Assembly (NCBI GenBank): GCA_022695795.1
Contig: MU404196.1
Location: 9,451-73,450, forward strand
Direction of reading: 5' to 3'
Length of the DNA: 64,000 bases
DNA from: Biscogniauxia marginata
Lineage: Eukaryota; Ascomycota; Sordariomycetes; Xylariales; Xylariaceae
Numbering within the stretch: the stretch's first letter is position 1; each line of letters opens with the position of its first letter. The translations under genes and the position numbers were made by a program. The notes beneath the pieces were generated by a model. That model was not told the origin of the DNA. It saw nothing but the letters and a program-made list of their open reading frames with translations, and did not search any database. Positions 36,457 through 46,019 of this stretch are shown here, in pieces.

Positions 36457-38196
36457 ATGAGTTCCCGTCACCTGATTGGTCTTGTGCAACTGCTCGCCCT
36501 CGGGGCTGCAGCTGCTCTCCGCGGCTGCAATGCCAATCTCTGTCGTTCCATTCCCGGCGACTCCTCTTGGCCGACCCGGAGCGAGTGGGACAGCTTGAAC
36601 CAATCTGTCTCCGGAAAGCTCATTGCCACCATCCCTATCGCTGCTCCTTGCCACGCTACTGCTGCCGTGTCTGGTCAATCTAACCTTAGTTCGCTGTTCA
36701 ACGAGGATGCATGCGAAGTATTGCGTAGTACTTGGTTCTTCCCCGAGACTCATCTGCCCTCTGCGTCCTCGCCTATGGCCTATCAGTTCACAAACAACAG
36801 CTGCAACCCCTTTTTAGACCCCGATACCTCATGCACCTTAGGGTATCACGTCGCATATACGATAAACGCAACTGAAGTTTCCGACATTCAAGCCGCTATC
36901 CGATTTGTTCAGAAGCATAATATCCGCCTTGTGATCCGGAACACTGGCCATTGTTATCTGGGCAAGTCTACGGGAGCACATGCTCTTGCTATATGGACTC
37001 GCCATATAAAGTCTCTTGACCTCGTCGAGGAATACAGCGGCACTAATTATACGGGTCCCGCCATCAAGATAGGCGCGGGCGTGGAGGGCCTCGAGGCTTA
37101 CGAGTTCGCACATTCGCATGGGCTCATGATTGTTGGGGGGAACGCCCCAACTGTAGGACTTGCTGGTGGATTTACCCAAGGCGGTGGCATTGGGCTTCTG
37201 TCTTCCAAGTTCGGGCTCAGCGCCGACCAGGTGCTTGAGTGGGAGGTTGTTACAGGCACTGGAAAGTTTGTCACAGCAAGCGCCCAGGAGAACCCTGATC
37301 TCTTCTGGGCCTTGCGCGGAGGAGGAGGGAGCACATATGGCGTCGTCGTCTCCATGACCGTCAAGGCGTTCCCAGAAACTTCCATTTCGGCAGCCTACAT
37401 GACGGTCATCAAGAACGGTACCAATGAGGATGCCCTCTATTCTTCTCTGGGCACGTTTTTGCAGTCGCTACCGGAATTGGTGGATGCTGGGGCCTGGGTG
37501 GTTTTCGTAGCTACGCCCCAGGTCTTCCTGATCATGCCAGCCATGGCTCCTGGGCTACACCCGACCGAGCTTGACGGGTACCTTCAGCCATTTATGGACA
37601 AAATGGACCAAGCTGGGCTAGTATATGATTATTCCTCGGCAGAATATCCCGACTTCTTGGCAGGTTATCGTCACAATTCCGCAACGTCGACCTGGAACGT
37701 TTCAGACAATAATCTCGGTGGCCGATTAATCCCCCGTGAACTTGTGAACGATAATAGCAGTACAGAGGCCTTGGTGGAGGCCATTCGATACATAAGCTCT
37801 GAGACGATCATGTCCGGGGTGGCTTTCAATGTCGCGAATGGTGTTGCTTCGGCAGATGATGTAGCGGTCAATCCTTACTTCCGCAAAACACTCTTTAGCG
37901 CGACTCTCGGCACGGCGATCGATTACACTAACTTTGACCTGAACAAGGCAGCGCAAGATAAGCTGACGTATGACCTGGTCCCCAAACTGAAGGCGCTCAC
38001 TCCAAATGGCGCGGCGTATTTAAATGAGGCCGACTTCCAGGAGCCTGACTTCCAGACAACTTTCTACGGGGATCATTACGCCAAGCTGCTGTCGATTAAA
38101 CAAACCTACGACCCCCAAGACATCTTCTACGCCAGAACAGCAGTCGGAAGCGACCGTTGGCAAGAAGGGCAAGATGGAAGACTGTGCAAGAAATAA
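36457..38196 (+). CDS. Secreted BBE-type FAD-linked oxidase
   Basis: Single-exon 579-residue flavoprotein of the FAD_binding_4 + BBE (berberine-bridge / 6-hydroxy-D-nicotine oxidase-like) group. These enzymes use covalently bound FAD and O2 to oxidise alcohols, amines or metabolite scaffolds. A hydrophobic signal peptide (about residues 1-20) and many N-x-S/T sites point to secretion. The FAD domain starts at about 128. The likely flavin-attaching His is His165 in IRNTGHCYLG; GGFTQGGGIGLLSSKFGLSA and WALRGGGGSTYGVV follow. A second cysteinyl FAD link is not evident, since the usual Cys position is not Cys. The C-terminal BBE segment (about 517-567) ends DIFYARTAVGSDRW. Length is normal and no stop or frameshift is seen. 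The substrate is unknown; nearby P450 and acyltransferase genes make a tailoring role plausible. Confidence 0.94.
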   Translation: MSSRHLIGLVQLLALGAAAALRGCNANLCRSIPGDSSWPTRSEWDSLNQSVSGKLIATIPIAAPCHATAAVSGQSNLSSLFNEDACEVLRSTWFFPETHLPSASSPMAYQFTNNSCNPFLDPDTSCTLGYHVAYTINATEVSDIQAAIRFVQKHNIRLVIRNTGHCYLGKSTGAHALAIWTRHIKSLDLVEEYSGTNYTGPAIKIGAGVEGLEAYEFAHSHGLMIVGGNAPTVGLAGGFTQGGGIGLLSSKFGLSADQVLEWEVVTGTGKFVTASAQENPDLFWALRGGGGSTYGVVVSMTVKAFPETSISAAYMTVIKNGTNEDALYSSLGTFLQSLPELVDAGAWVVFVATPQVFLIMPAMAPGLHPTELDGYLQPFMDKMDQAGLVYDYSSAEYPDFLAGYRHNSATSTWNVSDNNLGGRLIPRELVNDNSSTEALVEAIRYISSETIMSGVAFNVANGVASADDVAVNPYFRKTLFSATLGTAIDYTNFDLNKAAQDKLTYDLVPKLKALTPNGAAYLNEADFQEPDFQTTFYGDHYAKLLSIKQTYDPQDIFYARTAVGSDRWQEGQDGRLCKK

Positions 38197-40960
38197 ACAA
38201 CCCCCCCACCCCGAAGGATCGATAACGAACCAAAGCATTCATTGCATAATCATGAGGGGGGGGTTGTGTGGCCATTACTTTAGCATGTACATTTCATTCA
38301 CATGGCACATACAGAGGGGGGGGGAAGGCATAGGCACAAGCTAGATAACATTTTAATAGTCTAATCAGGAGCATCCATAGATCATCATAGAACATTTGAG
38401 CTATAAAAGTAACTGCGCTGCTTCGATCATGTCTCTTTGGGGAGGGAGGGAGTATGTTTCCCGTCCTTATAAAGAATAGTTACACTTTATCTACCAGTGA
38501 CAAGGGTATCCTTTTTCTTCCAAGAAAAAGGGGGGCATTGCCAGCAGGGTACCTGCTTGTAGGATCCGAGTCGCTGTCGTGAAAGGATATCTTTAAGAAC
38601 GATCAGCAGCAGTGCAATTGATCCTTGCTGCGGGAGGATGTAAACTAAGTATGAATACACTAGACTAGGCACGGGAGGACCCATGCTGCTAACCACAGTA
38701 CCTACCTACCTAGTTGAAGGGGCATACAGGCGCATACAGGAGTTATATGTCGCCTAGGTACCTAAGGTAGTAAGTATACTCCATACAACCTGACCTCGTG
38801 TGTAACTGGAGCAAAAGGCACACGGGCTTCGGTTTCCTGGCATTTGCAGAGGTGATCTACGCATACATACATAGATCGCACCATGAAACCAAAAAAGGGC
38901 GTGTTATCCTGGGACCAAACTTGCGAGCAGCAAATCGTCAGGTTGCAGCGGGAACGCATGTGGCCTTTTGGACGTCGCAACCGAATAGTTCGCCGACTGG
39001 CACATGGTGCAATTCTTGTTTTAAAAGCAGGGTCTCGTTTTAGTTACTACTAGTGTACGCCAGCGCCAGGCTCGGTCCGAGAGATATACTATTACGGGCC
39101 CCCTACTAGTATATTACACTAGCGTTCCAGGCTTCACCCCGGGCCAGGGCTTAATTCGTCACCCAAGTGCTAGTGTACGGTTTGAACTACTTCATGCTTG
39201 TTACTAATAATTACATATCTCGCCATATCCATACACTGTAGTCGATAGGCTCCCAATAACACACCGTCTTTGATGCACATGGCCGGCTTCTCCAGTACCT
39301 ACCAAAGCTGGGGAAACATGTCTTGCTTTGACCCATTACATGCATACATATCGATTTATCCAATTGTATTCTCGTCCCGTCAGTTTACATATTCGGCTAC
39401 GGTTTAATTCGTAGCACCTACCTGTATCTCGCCCGCGTGTCGGCTGCGAATTTGCCACATTTTCTACGTCGCCAAGATCGCTTATGCACTCATCCCCATC
39501 CGCCAGTAAGTAGTGGGCATGATTCGAACGTCGGAACGTAACGCCCATACAACTCGGTGTTGCAGTGCATGGCACATATCGTTTGCCAAGTATATCTATT
39601 CTTGAGCCTCGTTTGTAAGTTTCGTATACAAGCGACAGATGTAGGATTTTTCACCGAAGATGCAGGATAGCGCCAGGTTAGGCCCATCATTATCCACAGG
39701 AGGCATAAAGAAGCGGAGGCAGACGTAAGTACATACACCACGCAGGCCAAGGCAGAGCTAAAAAGAGCAAGATAGGAGGACTATGCAATCTGTAAATACG
39801 TACTTCTTAAACACGGTTACCAAGGTAACTATCTCGTTGAAGAACTTGACTAATCTAGGTTCGTCTTGCCATAGTACTTCTCTTATAGATAATATACATG
39901 CCGTAGGACGATGAATGCTTCTGTCCGAACCCGTTGACCATGCTTACCTATGGAATACCTATAACCTCCCAGCCCGTAGATCGTTAGGAGGCGCCCTTAT
40001 CGACTTGCGGGGTTGCTGAGGTAATTATAGGTACAGTTGCGCCTTACTCATTCACCGGTCTCAACAGCACACAACATATATATAATGGATATACAACTAC
40101 AGATATAGATTATAATTTCGTCATTGACGTCGCGGATCATCGTCTCGTAGCGCAAAATTCCCTCTCTCAGTTAGCCATCGGGGAAAAAGTTGCATTCAGA
40201 CTCGCGCTATTTAGCCTATCCACCTAGCCATGTTTGTCAGGTGATAGGCTAGGTATTTACCCTAGTGGTAATCAAGGTGTGCCACTTTGATGCATGTAAT
40301 CATCGTGAGAGCTCGCCCATCTTAAAACGCTCCCTACAGATTACGAAACCGAAGGAACTCTGCAATATACCTGTGCACCGCAGGTAATGTCCATCTGCCG
40401 GTGACACGTAAGAATAGCTACCTAGACCGGCCCGTGTCTCCTTGAGTTGCAATAGGCAGTATAATTTGTGCCCGGTGATGTCAAGTCTTAGAATTTGAGA
40501 CCCGTAGACTCAGCACCACGACGATGGATATACTCGTGCAGGACTCGCCATTGTGAGTGTGGCCCGCCTCCCGCAACGCTGTCTACATGCCTATCACTAT
40601 CACAGCTGTTAAAGAAGACTCGCTATGAGACAAGCCTGGTTCTGATTGAACGTTCTTAAAACGACGATTGTTACTAGTTCCGGGGTTTAAAACAGGTAAA
40701 CAAACATATCAAGTAGTGGCCTGTGAAAAACTGCCCATGAAACCATAAAATCGTTGTGCACTTGGTCGCGATAAGCGGCGTAGACGCCTAAAGAATCTTC
40801 GCCATCTTTCTATCGTCAAGTCTTTATTTCGTACACGTAGAAGCTTAAGTGTTAATAGAGACTAGTGTGACCAGGGCCAACCTATATTATACACGGCTTA
40901 ATAAAGCACGCCACTATATAGATAAAGGAACCGTGCAGCAAACCGACTAATTAAGGTTGA
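38197..40960. other. Gene-free distal part of the island
   Basis: 2.8 kb of normal composition without a supportable gene. The 3' UTR of the FAD oxidase is followed by G-runs at about 38255-38327 and palindromic CCTAGGTA words at 38700-38770. Weak minus-strand frames at 39336-39750 have no domain I know. The region may include decayed sequence approaching the heterochromatic block. Confidence 0.5.
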
Positions 40961-40996
40961 GGGCTGGGGGCTGGGGGCGGGGGACGGGGGATGGGG
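40959..40996 (+). other. G-run cluster (G-quadruplex-type motif) at the block border
   Basis: Six runs of three or more G separated by one to three bases (ggg ct ggggg ct ggggg c ggggg ac ggggg at gggg). This satisfies the G3+N1-7 quadruplex rule several times over. It ends about 15 bases before composition falls to the AT-rich block. Confidence 0.7.
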
Positions 40997-41238
40997 AACA
41001 CCGATTTTCTCGTTCATATACACCTATTCTAGTTATTACAATTAATATGTTATAAGTCTCATTTCTCTTTACACCATTAAAAACTAATAAAAACTAATAA
41101 TATTATATATTAATCATTTAAATTAAAGTGGAATATATAATAATTTTATTAATTAATTAATTAATATAAATTTTATAAGAAATAAATCTTTATTAAATTT
41201 ATTTATTTTTAAATATAATTTTAAATAATTATTATTAA

Positions 41239-41880
41239 TAACATATTTTATAAATAAGTAAATAAAATAAGCTTATAAATGAAATTTTATAATAATTATA
41301 CTTTTAATTATTAATAATTATTATTATTTAAATTTTTATATTTAGTTTTATATTTTAAAAATTAAATATTTTTTAATATTAAACATTTAGTTTTTTAACG
41401 CGTAATTTATATTTATTATTATTATTAATTTATATAAAATTAAATTAAATTAAAATTTTAAAAAGTAATTTGAAAAAATCTTAATATTTATAAAAATAAT
41501 AATTTATATAATTAAATATAAACGATATTATTTAAAAATTAATTATTATAAGTTAATAATAATTTATAACGTTTTAAAATAACTTTATAAAAGTAAATTA
41601 ATAATATATTTATATAATTAATAACGTACTATATAAGCAAGTAAACAAAACAAGCTCGTAAACGAAATTTTATAATTATTATATTTCTAATTATTAAAAA
41701 TTATTTACGTCGTATCGAAATTAATTAATTATTATTATTATTTAAACCGTTTTATTTAACTTTATACTTTAAAAATTAAATACATTTTTTATATTAAATA
41801 TTTAGTTTTTAAAAGCGTAATTTATATTACTTAACTAAGAATTAATACATTTATTATTATTTTTAAAACGCATAAAATTA
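41239..41880. repeat. Diverged direct repeat of an unknown family
   Basis: Copy 1 begins taacatattttataaataag and copy 2 begins taacgtactatataagcaag; both continue through the shared words gaaattttataat, ttattattattatttaaa and cgtaatttatat. A third partial copy is at 59237-59345. Copy 2 keeps more C and G, so copy 1 looks more heavily RIP-mutated. Confidence 0.65.
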
Positions 41881-42357
41881 TAATTATATATATATATATA
41901 TATATATATTATATTAATTAACTTAATTTAACAACTAAAAATATTATTTAAAACTCGAATTAATTATATTATTACTTATAAACAACGCTATTTAAATATT
42001 CTTAATATTATATTATAACGACGATTTAAAAATATATTTACGTGATTAATCGTTATATTAAATTTCCAAAAACTTATACTTTATAAAAAGATTATAATTG
42101 TTTAACATATTATTAATTTAAATAATTAATTTTTTGGTTTTTATTACGTTATTAAAATAATAAATATCTTATTACGCGATTGCGACGTAAAGCGCGTTAA
42201 ATAAAATTAAGCTTTTAATTTTATATAATAATAAAAAACCTTTTAAACGTATTTAAATAAATAAATAATTAATTAAAAAGCTTTTTATAAAGATTTAAAT
42301 ATATATTAAAATTAATATAAATTAATATATAATATAATTATAAAATATAATATTTAA

Positions 42358-42422
42358 AAAGAAAATTTATATAATTTTAATAAAAGAAAATTTATATAAT
42401 TTTAATAAAAGAAAATTTATAA
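42358..42422. repeat. 25-bp tandem repeat, about 2.5 copies
   Basis: The word gaaaatttatataattttaa followed by taaaa recurs head to tail. Low-complexity array inside RIP-mutated DNA. Confidence 0.75.
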
Positions 42423-43411
42423 TCGAAATAATTATTAAAATTAATAAAATAATAATAAATATAAAACGATATAAATAATTATAATAAACTTAATAAAGTA
42501 ATTAAAAATAAGTTATAATTATTTAAGTTATAAATGTTATTAATTACTTTTTATTATTATATATTATTTTAACTAAGAAAAAACACCTCATTTCGTAATA
42601 TTATAATAACTTATTATTATTAAATAATAATTAAATTATAAATAAGCTTAATATAAACTTTATAAAGTATTTTTATAAATACACGAAAAAAAAAGATAAA
42701 AAGAATTATACGTTTTTTAATTTTAAATAATTATAAAAGTTATTATTATAAAAAAATATTATTATACTTTATATATTTAATTATTCATTATATAAGTTTT
42801 AACTTTTTAACTTTATATATTTTAATATTTTAAAATAAATATATAATAATTATTTATAAGGTTTAATAAACCGTTATTATATTTATATTATAAAAAAACT
42901 TTTTAATTAACTTTATAAAAAATTTCGTTATTATAATAATTATTTCGAATATATAAATTAATTTTTTTAATTTAAAAAAGATTATTATTATATTACTTTT
43001 TATATAAAAAGTATATATACCCTCTTTTAACCTCGATATAAATTAAGTATTTTAAAAAGTTAAAACACTTATAATAACTTATAAAATGTTTTTATAATTT
43101 AATTATATTATAAATAAAGTTAAAAAACACTAAAAAAGTTCTTTTATAAGTATTATAAATATTTATAATTAACTTATAAAAATTACTTTAATATTAATAT
43201 ATAAAGTGTTTTTATTACGAAATAAAATTACTTGTTTTCGAGAAATAAACTACATTTTTAATAAGCGACGTAAAACTAAAAATAAGTAATTATAAATAAA
43301 AAGATTATTTAATATAAAAAAAGGAGTAACTTTATAAATTAAAAAAAATAATATTATAATTAATAATAAAAAGGGGGGGCCTTGAAAAAAAGTAATAACT
43401 AAATAAAAACG

Positions 43412-43725
43412 TGTGACGAACCTCCTTATGTATTCCTAGTTAATTAACTTCACAAGTAAATACGTACTAGGTTTTCTTATTTTAAAGGTAATAGTAAATT
43501 AAGATTAGTTTAAGAGATTTCAAGGTATTTTCATTATAGTATTAAAGAGTAATTATAGTTTTAGATTAATAGCTAAAGAATAAATAACTAGATACATAAA
43601 AAATCCCATCTTTTTTATACTTATTTTCCTTTATATATGTTTTTTTTATTTAGTATATTAAATACCGAAAGAATTAAACTTAATTAAATAAACACTTTTA
43701 ATTGAATTACGTGATGTTATATTAC
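43412..43725 (-). repeat. Truncated LTR, subtype C, reverse orientation
   Basis: Starts TGTGACGAACCTCC (the 3' end of an LTR on the minus strand). It matches the solo LTR at 60740-61144 read in reverse, including the cccatcttttt, tatatatg and ttacgtgatg blocks. It stops at attac where the next LTR begins. The missing piece is the kind found at 53383-53473. Confidence 0.7.
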
Positions 43726-44195
43726 TATGACGAACCTCTTTATATGTTCCTAGTTAGTTAACTTCACAAGTAAATACGTACTAAGTTTTCTTAATTTAAA
43801 GGTAATAATAAATTAAGATTAATTCAAGAGATTTATAATGCTTTATTCGTTAAAGAGATTTTAAAGTACTTTTATTATAATATTAAAAAGTAATTATAAT
43901 TTTAAATTAATAGCTAAAAAACTAAAATAATTAATTAAATATAAAGGGAATTTTAATTTACTTATATTTATTCCTTATTTCTTATACTTTTTATTTTAAT
44001 ATATTAAATACTTATTAAATTTAACTAGATTTTAAATCACTTTAAATTTAGTTATTAATACTCTCTTTAGATCTTAGATTTATTAAGATCCTAGTCACGT
44101 GATGTTACATTATATTTTCCCTTTGAGAAGCTTGTTTCGGGGTATTCTTAACCCGTCCCGTCCCCTGGTCCCTTTAAACCAGTTGGTTCGTAACA
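43726..44195 (-). repeat. LTR, subtype B, reverse orientation
   Basis: 470 bp from TATGACGAACC to GGTTCGTAACA. It shares the subtype-specific segment with the LTR at 53474-53922, here read in reverse: cttgtttcggggtattctta, then the cccgtcccgtcccctggtcc word and aaccagttggttcg. It also carries CACGTGATG. Confidence 0.8.
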
Positions 44196-44847
44196 AATTA
44201 TAAAGAATTATAATGTTTATAATAAAACTAAAGCATTACAATATAAATTATATAAATTACTATAACTAACTTAGATACCTAAAAAAACATAGTATATAAT
44301 TATATGGGATTTCGTAATAAAACTCCTTAAATTAAAAAATCCTGTTATAAAAGTACCTTATAACAACATATAAGTAATTATTAATAAATTCATGAAATAT
44401 ATTTACTTTTTACCATTTAATAAGTTAAACATAGCAAAATAATTGGTTTTTGGTTTTTTAAAAAAGTACGTTAATAAACTAGCTTAATAAAACGAATAAA
44501 AGTTAAATAAAAGTTATTTATAGCGTATTATTCCTAGTTAAATGAATAAATAAAAAAACTAAATTAAATAATAAAATAATATCTCCGAAACTATATTAAC
44601 TAAGAAATTAATAACTTAAATAGCATATAACACTTCGATTAACGAGAATATAAAAATGTCATTATATAAAGTAATATATAATTAAAAAGCGGAAATTTAA
44701 AAACAACTAATTAAACTTATAAAAGCCTTAAAAGCAGGGGTATTATTCGAAAAAATCTAAGTAATATAATTACGATTATAAAAAGAATTATAATTTATTT
44801 AAAATAAAATAACAAAGTATTATAATAAAAAAAGAATTAAGGGATGT
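44196..44847 (+). pseudogene. Older pol (integrase-region) fragment, left part
   Basis: Aligns with the left retrotransposon at about 5440-6185 (shared words aattataaagaattataatg, caacatataagtaattatta and others) in plus orientation. It ends at the 5-bp target site aggga where the younger element is inserted, and resumes at 52478. Heavily RIP-mutated. Confidence 0.8.
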
Positions 44848-45351
44848 GACGAACCTCCCTGTGTGTTCCTAGTCAGCTGACTTCACAGGTAAGTACGTAC
44901 TAGGTTTTCTTAATTTAAAGGTAATAGTAGGTTAAGATTGGTTTAATTGATTTAGAATGTTATGTTCGTTAAAGAGGTTTTAAAGTACTTTCATTATAAT
45001 ATTAAAAAGTGACTATAGTTTTAGATTAATAGCTAAAAAACTAGAATAAATAATTAAAAATAAAAGAAATCTTATTCTTCTTATATTAAATTTCCTTCTG
45101 GGATAATACCTAACATCTTTAATTATTCTCTCTTATTCTTTATAAGAATAACAAAGAATATAATCATTCTTTCTCACTCTTTGTAAGAGCAATAGAGAAT
45201 ATAATTATTCTCTCTCGTTCTTTGTAAGAGTAATAAAGAATATAATTATTCTCTTTTATTCTTTGTGAGAGTTATAGAGAATGTTATTATATGTTACGTA
45301 ACCCGTGTTTATATGACCCTCCACCTTTCTAACCCTTGTTAATTCGTAACA
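44848..45351 (-). repeat. 3' LTR of the nested element
   Basis: Starts TGTGACGAACC and ends ATTCGTAACA in plus coordinates. Contains a four-unit tandem array (45121-45283). The sequence just inside (45352-45367) is ttatttctctctttta, a polypurine tract on the element's sense strand, as expected beside a 3' LTR. Confidence 0.9.
45121..45283. repeat. Four 41-bp tandem repeats in the LTR
   Basis: Four copies of a 41-base unit carrying ttattctctctc, then attctttgtaagag and caacagagaata. Each junction, agagaatataattattctct, is nearly palindromic. The same array is at 52242-52403 in the other LTR. On the sense strand it lies in the upstream (U3-like) half. Confidence 0.8.
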
Positions 45352-45417
45352 TTATTTCTCTCTTTTAATTTGTTTTGTCTTTAAAACGCTTTAAGTTAAT
45401 ACTCACTATTCTTTATT

Positions 45418-45990
45418 ATGTTTTTAGGTAGAATAATTAAACGTTCTTAACTAGATTCGAAAAAGAGTTTCACTAAATATCGTTATAAGCTGGTTTTTGC
45501 GATTACCGAGTTTAGTTTCGAAGTTATACCGTGTTCTCGTTATTTCGATCGAGGCTTTACTTATAAAATGTTAAAAAGTCGCAAAAAGTGTTAGAATTAT
45601 ATTAAAGCAAACATTCTTTAATATAATGGAAATCGCATTTCTTTTAATTCCCTAAAAAACATTCGTTTAGAAAAACTACGTATTAATAGGGAGAAATATA
45701 TAGCTTTTAAGGAGCACCGACGTATTCTTTAAAGCCTTTAAAAGCTCTCGGCTTGTATATCCCGCTTAAATTAATAATCCAAGTTTCTTCGCGAGCGGGG
45801 AGTAAAATTTATTTAGCGTAAACTTAAAAACTTGGATAAATTAAAAGAGTAAAAGCTTTTTAAAGCAAAATAATAACGTCTTAATAAAGAATAGCAGCGT
45901 ATAAAGGAATCGCTACGTCAACTTGAATCTAAGTAAGGCGTGCTTGCTTCGGGGGTTTTCCCCTCCTTTAACTAGTCTCGACTAGGTTAC
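45418..45990 (+). pseudogene. Antisense Zn2Cys6-like + coiled-coil ORF, best-preserved copy
   Basis: Runs opposite to the element's own genes, between the 3' LTR and the chromodomain end of pol. An in-frame ATG at 45418 lies 38 codons before a six-cysteine pattern CX2CX6CX8CX2CX7C at 45532-45624. Cys 1 and 4 are intact (IPCSR and RKKC); Cys 2, 3, 5 and 6 are TAT. Downstream is a Lys/Arg/Leu/Glu/Gln-rich region of about 100 codons that includes IRLEKLRINREKYIAFKEHR, FLRERGVKF and KESLRQLESK, with stops mostly at expected Gln positions. A zinc cluster followed by a coiled coil is the layout of GAL4-type regulators. Function is unknown. The 3' end is approximate. Confidence 0.7.
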
Positions 45991-46019
45991 GAACCAGGTT
46001 CTTAAATCCCTCTAAGCGA

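Larger units (their letters stand above)
41040..43411. other. AT-rich RIP-type block with diverged repeats
   Basis: No open frame and very few G/C. It contains a direct repeat (about 41239-41460 and 41623-41880, offset about 384 bases) whose copies differ mainly by transitions, a TA microsatellite (41884-41910) and a 25-bp tandem repeat (about 42358-42422). The rest is unassigned, probably several old repeats. Confidence 0.6.

Noticed and set aside
39515..39560. Possible tRNA (T-loop-like gttcgaatc on the minus strand)
   Set aside because: The arms around the loop do not pair into a T stem, the length is too short and no matching A box is found.
39336..39750. Overlapping minus-strand open frames
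   Set aside because: No domain, no plausible start or splice structure, and unlike the codon use of the neighbouring genes.
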